Shown here one piece after another: positions 14,688 through 22,275 of a DNA stretch of 32,912 bases. Location of the stretch: contig JAGBBE010000193.1 in the NCBI GenBank assembly GCA_017938645.1, positions 1-32,912 on the forward strand, written 5' to 3'. The DNA comes from Clostridia bacterium. GTDB lineage: Bacteria > Bacillota_A > Clostridia > Christensenellales > Aristaeellaceae. Position 1 is the stretch's first letter; every line of letters begins with the position of its first letter. The translations under genes and the position numbers were made by a program. Under the pieces are notes generated by a model. It made no database searches. It had not been told where the DNA came from and saw only the letters and a list, made by a program, of their open reading frames with translations.

Positions 14688-16193
14688 TCAGATAGCAGCT
14701 TTGAGGGGTGCGAGGTCAATGCCTTCGCGCCCTTCAAGCGCTTCATAGAGCTTTTGGAGCACGGTCTTCACACCGCCGGGAACGTCGCTCTCAGCGTTGA
14801 GAGGCATCACCGGATCGTGCACGCTCAGACGAAGCAGGAACCATGCGCTGTTGAGCTCGCCGTCAGCATCAAAGGAAATGCGGACGCCTTCGCGGTTGTC
14901 GGGGGCAACGTGCCAGTCCTCGCGCTCGCTGGCATAGTCGAGCACATGCTCGATGGCCTGCTTGGCGCACAGCGCAAAGTCATCAGCAAGCACCTTCAGA
15001 CGGATTTCTGTGCTTTCCACAGGCTCGCGCAGGCCTTCGAGCAATTTGCCGAGGGTTTCGCCCTGCTGCTTGAGCTGCATAGCCTTGATGAGCATCACAG
15101 TGACCAGATACATGCCGTCGTCAAGGAAATGATTGTCACGCAGCGCGGCATGACCGCTGGTTTCGATGGCAAGCGGGCAGTTGATTCCAGCCTGATTGAG
15201 GCGAACGGCTTCGTCGATGACGTTGCGGTAACCTCTCTTGTAGCGGTAGTGCTCGCCGCCCCATTCCTTGATGAAGTCTGCAAGACCGGCGGAGGTCACG
15301 GAGTCGGTCACGATGGTCGCGCCGGGCATTTCCTCCAGCAGAATCGCGCTGATCATGGCGATCAGGCGATTGCGGTTGATTTCCTTGCCGGTGTGATCCA
15401 CGATGGCAGCGCGATCGCAGTCGGTGTCGAAGATCACGCCCAGATCGGCGTCGTACTTCTTGACGGCAGCGGAAAGGGAAGCCATGGCTTCCTTGTTTTC
15501 AGGATTGGGAATATGGTTGGGGAAGGTGCCGTCCGGCTCGAGGAACTGGCTGCCTTCAACCCATGCGCCCAGTTCTTCGAGCATGGTTGCATAGAAGCCG
15601 CCTGCGCCGTTGCCGGCATCCACCACAACATGCAGACCCAGCAGAGGTTTCTGCACTTCAGGATCAACGCCGTTGATAATGATTTGCTTGAGATGGTTGG
15701 CGTAGGTGGGCAGGAAATTACTCGGCACGATTTCACCCTTGCCGTCAAAGTCCCCGGACTGCAGCTTTTCGGCGATGGCAAGTACTTCATCCAGCTCATG
15801 GAAGCCCAGACCGCCTTCCGCAGTGAAGAACTTGAGGCCGTTGAGCATCCAGGGATGATGGCTGGCCGTAACCATAATGGAGCCATCGGGCTGGAAGCCC
15901 TCGGTGAGGATGGCCATATACATGGCGGGCGTGGTACACATGCCGTAATCAATGGCCTTTGCACCGGCGGATGCAATACCTTCGGCAGTCGCTGCAACCA
16001 GCGCAGGACCGGAAACACGGCTGTCGCGGCCCAACGCGATGCTCACTTCATTTGCAGGCTTGGCAGTCTTTTGCGCAACGTAGCGGGCAAAGGCATTGCC
16101 CAGCGCTCTGGCTACGTCCGGCGTGAGAACGGCGTCTTCGCCCACAGCCACGCCTCGTACGTCCGATCCGCTTTTGAGTTTGCGATAATCCAT
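14688..16193 (-). CDS. Phosphomannomutase/phosphoglucomutase (alpha-D-phosphohexomutase family)
   Basis: Predicted 501-residue mutase moving phosphate between C1 and C6 of hexose phosphates. The phosphoserine loop reads TASHHPWMLNG (usual form TASHNP), the metal loop is DTDCDR, and the sugar-binding loop is ETSGH. RGYRNVIDEA and VDAGNGAGG are also typical. The C-terminal phosphate-binding domain is present (PDNREGVRISFD). An upstream ATG at 16208 contains the Shine-Dalgarno site itself, so the ATG at 16193 (GGAGGGT before it) is chosen. It lies 18 bases after the DUF2461 gene and is probably co-transcribed with it. Glucose versus mannose preference is undetermined. Confidence 0.92.
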   Translation of the reverse strand: MDYRKLKSGSDVRGVAVGEDAVLTPDVARALGNAFARYVAQKTAKPANEVSIALGRDSRVSGPALVAATAEGIASAGAKAIDYGMCTTPAMYMAILTEGFQPDGSIMVTASHHPWMLNGLKFFTAEGGLGFHELDEVLAIAEKLQSGDFDGKGEIVPSNFLPTYANHLKQIIINGVDPEVQKPLLGLHVVVDAGNGAGGFYATMLEELGAWVEGSQFLEPDGTFPNHIPNPENKEAMASLSAAVKKYDADLGVIFDTDCDRAAIVDHTGKEINRNRLIAMISAILLEEMPGATIVTDSVTSAGLADFIKEWGGEHYRYKRGYRNVIDEAVRLNQAGINCPLAIETSGHAALRDNHFLDDGMYLVTVMLIKAMQLKQQGETLGKLLEGLREPVESTEIRLKVLADDFALCAKQAIEHVLDYASEREDWHVAPDNREGVRISFDADGELNSAWFLLRLSVHDPVMPLNAESDVPGGVKTVLQKLYEALEGREGIDLAPLKAAI

Positions 16194-16211
16194 GCTTACA
16201 CCCTCCAAATA

Positions 16212-16907
16212 TTATGCGTCCAGCTGCGCTTTGCCCTCGTCCGCTGCCTTGCGGAACAGATGATAGAGCGGCTTTAAGCGCAGGAAGTCTTCAGAAACAA
16301 GGTCAATCAGTCCGGGTCCGTAGCACTCCCTGAGCGGAACGTTGATACGCTTGACGTACAGTTCCTTGCAGGGATAGAGCATGGCCAGATCCGCAGGCAT
16401 GCCCGCAGGCGGCTTGAGGTTGCGGTAGCGGTCGCCATAGATGTGCAGCGTTTCATCCGGAATGCCGCACTGGCGCAGAACGCGCCTGACTTCGTTCGGC
16501 TTTTCCGCCATGCGTTTGCGCAGCACATCCATCGCAGGACGATTCGGTCCCCAGAAGCCCAGTCCCCATTCCACAACCTCCGGGGAAAGCTCGAACCAGT
16601 ACATCACGGAGTTTTCGCGCGCCTCCAGCGAACGGCGGAACAAAAGCCACATATGATCGCGATAGGGGGATTTGTCGCGCGTAAAACGAATATCGCGGTT
16701 GATGCGTGCCAGACACTTGTTGGGGCGCAGCTCGAAATCGTCAGAGATCATCTCCATGGTGGGAGCCATGGCTTCGATGAACTCGCGAAACGGCGTACGG
16801 ACATAGGCCTCGTATTCCTCGCGATGGGCGTGGAACCAAGGCACCTCATTGTGGAAGCGAAGATCCAGAAAAAAACGGATCGTCTCCTCAGGAAAACCCT
16901 GAAACAT
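16212..16907 (-). CDS. DUF2461 (TIGR02453) family protein
   Basis: Predicted 231-residue protein with the family's N-terminal FPEETIRFFLDLRFHNEVPWFHAHREEYE and the central RINRDIRFTRDKSPYRDHM, where basic and acidic residues are strongly conserved. Its function is not established; the conserved charged core suggests an enzyme or a nucleic-acid or phosphate-binding role. AAAGGATG precedes the ATG, and a near-consensus promoter lies just upstream. It is the first gene of an operon with the phosphohexomutase. Confidence 0.85.
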   Translation of the reverse strand: MFQGFPEETIRFFLDLRFHNEVPWFHAHREEYEAYVRTPFREFIEAMAPTMEMISDDFELRPNKCLARINRDIRFTRDKSPYRDHMWLLFRRSLEARENSVMYWFELSPEVVEWGLGFWGPNRPAMDVLRKRMAEKPNEVRRVLRQCGIPDETLHIYGDRYRNLKPPAGMPADLAMLYPCKELYVKRINVPLRECYGPGLIDLVSEDFLRLKPLYHLFRKAADEGKAQLDA

Positions 16908-16932
16908 CTTTTGATCATCCTTTCGAATCTAT

Positions 16933-16961
16933 ATTATACCTGATTTTTGCGTGCATTTCAA
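16933..16961 (-). promoter_or_regulatory. Predicted promoter of the DUF2461-phosphohexomutase operon
   Basis: On the minus strand TTGAAA (16961-16956), a 17-base spacer and TATAAT (16938-16933); start near 16926. Confidence 0.8.
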
Positions 16962-17014
16962 GCTGGGGTCCAGATGCCTTTGTGGAAAAAAACAAAAATG
17001 TTTTCTGCAAGGTG

Positions 17015-17043
17015 TTGACAGATCGATGGAACTGTGGTAATAT
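17015..17043 (+). promoter_or_regulatory. Predicted promoter of the tRNA operon
   Basis: TTGACA (17015-17020), a 17-base spacer and TAATAT (17038-17043); start near 17050, 44 bases before the first tRNA. Confidence 0.8.
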
Positions 17044-17093
17044 CTTATACCGTCAGCGGGTTCCTTGAGGGAGTTCCAAATGACTCGCGGTAT

Positions 17094-17170
17094 GCGCCTG
17101 TAGCTCAGTTGGATAGAGCATCGGCCTTCTAAGCCGAGGGTCGCGGGTTCGAGCCCCTCCAGGCGCGCCA
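17094..17170 (+). tRNA. tRNA-Arg (TCT)
   Basis: Acceptor GCGCCTG pairs with CAGGCGC (17160-17166), and CCA is encoded at 17168-17170. The anticodon stem TCGGC/GCCGA encloses a 7-base loop with TCT at 17128-17130. The GTTCGAG T-loop is present. It reads AGA codons. Confidence 0.97.
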
Positions 17171-17177
17171 ACGATAT

Positions 17178-17253
17178 GGTGGACGTAGTTCAGTGGTAGA
17201 GCGCCAGATTGTGGCTCTGGATGTCGTGGGTTCGAACCCCACCGTTCACCCCA
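17178..17253 (+). tRNA. tRNA-His (GTG)
   Basis: Acceptor GTGGACG pairs with CGTTCAC. An additional 5' G (17178) faces C17250, the His identity element. The anticodon GTG is at 17211-17213, the T-loop is TTCGAAC, and CCA is encoded at 17251-17253. Confidence 0.97.
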
Positions 17254-17268
17254 TCTTTTTCCCCATAT

Positions 17269-17343
17269 TGGGGTATCGCCAAGCGGCAAGGCACGGGACT
17301 TTGACTCCCGCACTCGCAGGTTCGAATCCTGCTACCCCAGCCA
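17269..17343 (+). tRNA. tRNA-Gln (TTG)
   Basis: Acceptor TGGGGTA pairs with TACCCCA. The anticodon stem CGGGA/TCCCG holds TTG at 17301-17303, and CCA is encoded at 17341-17343. Confidence 0.97.
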
Positions 17344-17364
17344 AGTTGCCGCTACGGCTAACAG

Positions 17365-17390
17365 AACCGTCATCTTCGGATGGCGGTTTT
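17365..17390 (+). terminator. Terminator of the tRNA operon
   Basis: A 10-bp stem (AACCGTCATC 17365-17374, GATGGCGGTT 17379-17388, one G-T pair) is closed by a TTCG tetraloop, then T residues. Confidence 0.9.
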
Positions 17391-17411
17391 GTTGTATTTG
17401 TGAAAAAAGGA

Positions 17412-17441
17412 TTGACAAATCTCAAACGGCAAGTTTACAAT
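17412..17441 (+). promoter_or_regulatory. Predicted promoter of the FAD oxidoreductase-kinase operon
   Basis: TTGACA (17412-17417), an 18-base spacer and TACAAT (17436-17441). Confidence 0.65.
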
Positions 17442-17480
17442 TTTTCATAACATGATTGGAGTATTGAGGAGGCTTTCTTA

Positions 17481-19340
17481 ATGTCAATCCATCAGAAAAC
17501 AGAGTATTTTGACGTTGTGGTTGTCGGCGGAGGACTGTCTGGCGTATGCGCGGCGATTGCATCTGCTCGTCATGGCGCAAAAACAGCAATTGTACAGAAC
17601 CGCCCCATGTTCGGCGGCAATGCCAGTTCGGAAATCCGCATGCATATTCTGGGCGCCAACTGTCATCAGGCGAAGCCGGACCTGCGCGAAACGGGCATTC
17701 TGGAGGAAATTCTGCTGGAAAACAAGCGGAGAAATCCCTATGCTTCCTTTCCGGTATTTGATACCGTTCTGTGGGAAAAGGTGCGCTTTCAGAAAAATCT
17801 GACCTCGTATCTGAACACCAATATGGATGATGTGATCATCGATAGCGATGCCATCCGCGCGGTGGTCTGCCACCAGAGTACAACGGAAACGGAACTGACG
17901 CTGTATGGTAAGGTTTTTATTGATGCAACCGGCCACGGAACGCTTGGCGTGATGGCAGGCGGCGCATTCCGCGTTGGCAGTGAAAGCCGCCATGAGTTTA
18001 ATGAACCGACCGCTCCGGAAGAGGCCAATCACTACACCATGGGCAATTCGCTCATGTTTATCGCCAGAGACCGCGGCGAACCTGTGCGCTTTGAGAAGCC
18101 TGAATGGGCAAATCGTTACAGCGAGGAAGATTTGCAATTTCGTCCGCATGAAAACGGTATTCACGCCCACGCAGACGGTGGAGAAATCGTTGAATCCTGC
18201 GAAAACAAAAACCAGCTGCCCGGCTTTTCCAATGTCGATTCCGGTTACTGGTGGATTGAACTGGGCGGCGATTATGAGGATATCATTGCGCAAGCAGAGG
18301 ATATCCGCGACGACTTGTACAAATGCGTGTTTGGCGTATGGGATCATTTGAAAAATGTCGGCGATCATGGTACGCAGAATCTGGATCTGGAGTGGGTCGG
18401 AACGGTCCCGGGATACCGTGAGAGCCGTCGTCTGGAAGGTGATTACATACTGACGGAAAACGACATCCGCTCCAATCGCATCTTTGACGACGCAGTTGCA
18501 TACGGGGGATGGCCCATGGACAATCATGTGCCGGGCGGACTGAAGGACCTGCATCTGTATCCTTCTGAGGTCTATAATTTTGAAGGCTGCTATACCATTC
18601 CCTTTGGCTGCTATGTGAGCCGGAACCTTTCCAACCTGATGATGGCAGGACGCGATATCAGCGCCAGCAAAATGGCATTCAGTTCCCTGCGCGTCATGGG
18701 CACCTGTGCCGTCGGCGGACAGGCTGTGGGCACGGCTGCTGCGCTGGCGATTGAGAAAGAATGCACGGTGCGCGAGGTGGGAAGGAATCACATCCGCGAG
18801 CTTCAGCAGACACTCCTGAAAGATGACTGCTATCTGCCCGGCTTTACAAGCGAGGATTCCGCGGATTTTGCCCGCAGAGCGCATATATCTTCCAATAGCG
18901 AGGAAGCGGGCGGTGAGGCGGTCAATGTAATCAGCGGTGTCTCGCGTACTGTGGATGAGAAGAGCAACTGCTGGGTTTCCAAACCGCTGGCCGAGGGCGA
19001 TGCAACCCTCATGCTCAGCTGGGCAGAAACCATTCGGGTCGGTGAAATCCGGCTGACCTTTGACTCCAACCTCAGCCGCGAAATCATGCCGTCCATCGGT
19101 AAAATCGTGCGGGAGCGTCAGGTGAAAGGGCTGCCGGAGGAGCTTGTCAGGGATTACACCATCTGCGCAAAGAAGAACGGTGAGACGGTATGGGAGCAAG
19201 CTGTTCAGAACAACGGGCAGCGGCTGCGGATTCACGCGCTGCAGGGAGTGGAGTGCGACAGTATCACCGTAACCGTATCAGCAACCCACGGCTGCGTGAA
19301 TGCACGTATCTATGAGGTTCGCGTGTACGAAGGAGACTGA
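17481..19340 (+). CDS. FAD-dependent oxidoreductase (FAD_oxidored type) with extra C-terminal domain
   Basis: Predicted 619-residue flavoprotein. The N-terminal dinucleotide fold is VVVVGGGLSGVCAAIASARHG, followed by the family motif MFGGNASSEIRMHILG; a second FAD-contacting motif is VFIDATGHGTLGVMAG, and near residue 420 SNLMMAGRDISASKMAFSS with CAVGGQAVGTAAA closes the cofactor site. Residues ~490-619 form an added beta-rich domain (LMLSWAETIRVGEIRLTFD) like a discoidin or carbohydrate-binding fold. The substrate is unknown; coupling to a pentulokinase-type gene one base downstream suggests a sugar, polyol or glycoside. GAGGAGG lies before the ATG. No signal peptide, so cytoplasmic. Confidence 0.82.
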   Translation: MSIHQKTEYFDVVVVGGGLSGVCAAIASARHGAKTAIVQNRPMFGGNASSEIRMHILGANCHQAKPDLRETGILEEILLENKRRNPYASFPVFDTVLWEKVRFQKNLTSYLNTNMDDVIIDSDAIRAVVCHQSTTETELTLYGKVFIDATGHGTLGVMAGGAFRVGSESRHEFNEPTAPEEANHYTMGNSLMFIARDRGEPVRFEKPEWANRYSEEDLQFRPHENGIHAHADGGEIVESCENKNQLPGFSNVDSGYWWIELGGDYEDIIAQAEDIRDDLYKCVFGVWDHLKNVGDHGTQNLDLEWVGTVPGYRESRRLEGDYILTENDIRSNRIFDDAVAYGGWPMDNHVPGGLKDLHLYPSEVYNFEGCYTIPFGCYVSRNLSNLMMAGRDISASKMAFSSLRVMGTCAVGGQAVGTAAALAIEKECTVREVGRNHIRELQQTLLKDDCYLPGFTSEDSADFARRAHISSNSEEAGGEAVNVISGVSRTVDEKSNCWVSKPLAEGDATLMLSWAETIRVGEIRLTFDSNLSREIMPSIGKIVRERQVKGLPEELVRDYTICAKKNGETVWEQAVQNNGQRLRIHALQGVECDSITVTVSATHGCVNARIYEVRVYEGD

Positions 19341-19341
19341 A

Positions 19342-21000
19342 ATGTATACAATCGGCGTTGACTTTGGATCGCTCGCGGCGCGCGCGCTGGTGGTCGAGGT
19401 GGAAACAGGCCGTGAGCTGGCTTCCGCCGTCAGGAACTATCCGCACGCAGTAATGACGGATGCACTGCCGGATGGAACGCTGCTTCCGTCGGACTGGGCG
19501 CTCCAGCATCCGCAGGATTATCTGGAATGTCTGCGAACGGTAGTACATGAAGCAGTGAAGGAATCCGGTATTTCGCCGGAGGAGATCATCGGCCTTGGTG
19601 TGGATTTTACCGCAAGTACGACCTTTCCGGTGGATCAGGACGGCGAACCGCTGTGCCTGAAAGCTGAATATGCTTCCAATCCGTACGCCTGGGTAATGCT
19701 TTGGAAGCATCATGCCGCGCAGGAGTACGCCAACCGCATGACCATGATTGCGCGTGAACACGGCATGCGCTTTGTGGATCAGTGCGGCGGACGGATTTCG
19801 TCGGAGCTGATGCTTCCACGCCTTTGGCAGATTGCCGTAGAAGCTCCTGAAGTGTACGATGCGGCTGATTCATTTATCGAGGCGGGGGACTGGATCACGC
19901 GCAAACTCACCGGCAGTACAGTGCGTTCTGCCAATCCAGCGGCATATAAGCTCTTCTGGAATCCGCACGACAGTTATCCTTCGAAAGCGTTTTTGCGCCA
20001 GCTCGATCCGAAACTTGAAAACGTGGCCGAGAAACTCAAAGGCGAGCTCAAGCCGCTGGGCAGCCGGGCAGGATTGCTGAATGCATTTGGCGCGGAATTG
20101 ACGGGTCTGTTGGAGGGTACTGCGGTATCCGTTACATGCATCGATGCGCATATGGCGCTGCCTGCCGCAGGTGTGGTGGAAGGCGGTACCATGCTGCTCA
20201 TTCTCGGCACCTCCGGAGCACATCTGGTGCTGGATGGAGAGGAACACGATGTTCCCGGGCTTCTGTGCATGGCGGAGGACGGCATGATTCCGGGCTGGTA
20301 CGCTTATGAAGCCGGTCAGAGCTGCTGCGGCGATCATTTCCAGTGGTTTGTGGAAAACTATGTTCCCGCTTCCTATGCGAAGGAGGCCAGCGAACGCGGT
20401 TTGGGACTGCATCAGCTTCTGACGGAAAAAGCCTCATGCCTTCGTACTGGTGAAAACGGCCTGCTTGCGCTGGACTGGTGGAATGGCAACCGTTCTGTGC
20501 TGATGGACTCTGAACTCAGCGGCATGATCGTTGGTCTGACGCTTCAGACCCGGCCTGAGGAAATCTACCGCGCTTTGATTGAGGCCACGGCCTACGGTAC
20601 GCGTGTCATCGTGGAGAACTTTGAAAATCACGGCGTGAAAATCGACGAGATTAACGTCTGCGGCGGCATTGCGCGCAAAAACCCGATGCTGATGCAGATT
20701 TATGCTGATGTGCTCAAACGCAGGCTCAACATTGTGAAATCCGCGCAGACGACGGCGCTGGGCAGTGCGATTATGGGTGCTGTTGCAGCAGGAAGCGAAA
20801 ACGGCGGATACGACAGCATCCGCGAGGCTGCGCTCAGAATGGGCGGAACGGACGGACAATCCTACGAGCCCAATGCTGCGGACAGCTTTGTCTACGACGA
20901 ACTGTACGCCGAATATCTGCGTCTGCACGACTGGTTTGGACGTGGCGGAAACGACATGATGAAACGTCTGAAAGCCATCCGCAGGAAACAGCAGGCATAA
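19342..21000 (+). CDS. araB: Ribulokinase-type FGGY carbohydrate kinase
   Basis: Predicted 552-residue FGGY kinase (AraB-like length), phosphorylating L-ribulose or a similar ketopentose with ATP. The N-terminal phosphate loop is IGVDFGSLAARALVV; GLGVDFTASTTFPVD, the AraB-typical LALDWWNGNRSVLMD, and the C-terminal adenine-site NVCGGIARKNPMLMQIYADV support the call. The ATG at 19342 lies one base after the upstream stop, with GAAGGAG in that gene's last codons, so translation is coupled. araA and araD are absent from the window, so the natural substrate may be the product of the neighbouring oxidoreductase and not arabinose-derived ribulose. Confidence 0.85.
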   Translation: MYTIGVDFGSLAARALVVEVETGRELASAVRNYPHAVMTDALPDGTLLPSDWALQHPQDYLECLRTVVHEAVKESGISPEEIIGLGVDFTASTTFPVDQDGEPLCLKAEYASNPYAWVMLWKHHAAQEYANRMTMIAREHGMRFVDQCGGRISSELMLPRLWQIAVEAPEVYDAADSFIEAGDWITRKLTGSTVRSANPAAYKLFWNPHDSYPSKAFLRQLDPKLENVAEKLKGELKPLGSRAGLLNAFGAELTGLLEGTAVSVTCIDAHMALPAAGVVEGGTMLLILGTSGAHLVLDGEEHDVPGLLCMAEDGMIPGWYAYEAGQSCCGDHFQWFVENYVPASYAKEASERGLGLHQLLTEKASCLRTGENGLLALDWWNGNRSVLMDSELSGMIVGLTLQTRPEEIYRALIEATAYGTRVIVENFENHGVKIDEINVCGGIARKNPMLMQIYADVLKRRLNIVKSAQTTALGSAIMGAVAAGSENGGYDSIREAALRMGGTDGQSYEPNAADSFVYDELYAEYLRLHDWFGRGGNDMMKRLKAIRRKQQA

Positions 21001-21003
21001 TGA

Positions 21004-21037
21004 AAAAGCAGCGAATCCGCAAGGACTCGCTGCTTTT
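21004..21037. terminator. Bidirectional terminator between the kinase and ald
   Basis: AAAAGCAGCGA (21004-21014) pairs with TCGCTGCTTTT (21027-21037). T-tracts occur on both strands of two convergent genes. Confidence 0.88.
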
Positions 21038-21047
21038 ATGTGTACAA

Positions 21048-22163
21048 TCAGTCGATGAACTCGGACACAGGCGTGTAATCCAGACCGAGGCTCTTGGCAA
21101 CGTTGTAATTGGTGCATTTGTGATCGTAGATATTGATGCCGTTGGCCAGACCGGGATCGCGGCGGGCAGCTTCTTCCAGCCCGAAGTCCGCCATCTGCAT
21201 GGCATAGCGGAAGGTGGAGTTAGACAGGGCAATGGTAGAGGTGTAGGGAACAGCGCCGGGCATGTTGCCTACGCAGTAATGGACCACGCCATCCTCAATG
21301 TACACAGGATTGTCGTGGGTCGTGGTGTGGGAGGATTCGCAGCAGCCGCCCTGGTCGATGGCGATGTCAACAATCACGGCGCCCTTCTTCATCAGCTTCA
21401 GGTGCTCGCGGCGAACCAGCTTGGGCGTGGAGCTGCCGGGAATCAGCACAGAACCGATGACCAGATCCGCTTCAGCCAGACACTTGCGGATGTTGGCCTC
21501 AGTAGAGTACAGAGTGGTGACGGATGCGCCGAAGACGTCCTCCAGATAGGAAAGACGGTTGAGGTTGATATCCAGCAGCGTGACCTGTGCATCCATGCCA
21601 ACAGCGGCCTTGGCTGCGTAGGTGCCCGCGATGCCGCCGCCGATGATGGCGATCTTGCCGCGCTCCACGCCCGGTACGCCGCCCAGCAGCAGCCCGCGGC
21701 CGCCGAAGCTGCGTTCCAGATACTTGGCGCCTTCCTGAATGCTCAGACGGCCTGCCACCTGGCTCATGGGACGCAGGCAGGGCAGGTTGCCTTCCTTGTC
21801 GGTGATGGTTTCATAGGCCACGGCCTTCACGCCGCGGCTGATGAGCGCCTCAGCCAACTGCGGATTGGGTGCAAGGTGGAGGTAGGTGAACAGCAGCTGT
21901 CCCTCGCGAAGCAGATTATACTCGCTGGGTTCGGGCTCCTTGACCTTGATGATCATTTCACACTTGGCATAGACTTCGGCAGCCGTATCAAGCACAACTG
22001 CGCCTGCCGCACGGTATTCATCGTCAGAAAAGCCTGCTCCTTCGCCTGCGCGTGTCTCAACAAAAACCTGATGCCCCTTGGCGGTGAATGCAGCGCTGTT
22101 ATCAGGCGTAAGGCCGACGCGGTATTCGTGGTTTTTCAGTTCTTTGGTGGTTCCAATAATCAT
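21048..22163 (-). CDS. ald: Alanine dehydrogenase
   Basis: Predicted 371-residue NAD-dependent enzyme interconverting L-alanine with pyruvate and ammonium (EC 1.4.1.1). Seen: R15 in EYRVGLTP, the pyruvate-site lysine in IIKVKEPEP (75) and H96 in LFTYLHLAPN, the Rossmann motif IAIIGGGIAGTYAA, and the C-terminal HYCVGNMPGAVPYTST. The length is normal for the family. AAGGAG lies 9 bases before the start. It could use pyruvate from the neighbouring uronate pathway or ammonium from nitrite reduction; that link is inference. It has its own promoter inside the upstream terminator. Confidence 0.96.
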   Translation of the reverse strand: MIIGTTKELKNHEYRVGLTPDNSAAFTAKGHQVFVETRAGEGAGFSDDEYRAAGAVVLDTAAEVYAKCEMIIKVKEPEPSEYNLLREGQLLFTYLHLAPNPQLAEALISRGVKAVAYETITDKEGNLPCLRPMSQVAGRLSIQEGAKYLERSFGGRGLLLGGVPGVERGKIAIIGGGIAGTYAAKAAVGMDAQVTLLDINLNRLSYLEDVFGASVTTLYSTEANIRKCLAEADLVIGSVLIPGSSTPKLVRREHLKLMKKGAVIVDIAIDQGGCCESSHTTTHDNPVYIEDGVVHYCVGNMPGAVPYTSTIALSNSTFRYAMQMADFGLEEAARRDPGLANGINIYDHKCTNYNVAKSLGLDYTPVSEFID

Positions 22164-22207
22164 ACGTCAAAACTCCTTCACAGAGAAAATAACAAAAACA
22201 GGTTTTT

Positions 22208-22237
22208 ATTATAGAAGAAAAAAAGCCCGCCTGTCAA
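22208..22237 (-). promoter_or_regulatory. ald promoter embedded in the uxaC terminator
   Basis: On the minus strand TTGACA (22237-22232), an 18-base spacer and TATAAT (22213-22208). The -35 box lies in the loop and right arm of the uxaC terminator, and the spacer is its T-tract. Confidence 0.75.
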
Positions 22238-22250
22238 TCGGCAGGCGGGC
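22218..22250 (-). terminator. Terminator of uxaC
   Basis: GCCCGCCTG (22225-22233) pairs with CAGGCGGGC (22242-22250); on the minus strand seven T residues follow. It lies 25 bases after the uxaC stop. Confidence 0.9.
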
Positions 22251-22275
22251 AGGAACAAGCAAAATACAGGTTTTC

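Noticed and set aside
14754..16277. 507-codon open frame opposite the phosphohexomutase
   Set aside because: The opposite strand encodes a full mutase with all motifs; this frame is a shadow caused by biased codons.
17053..17450. Small open frames across the tRNA cluster
   Set aside because: They cover three canonical tRNA genes and their terminator.
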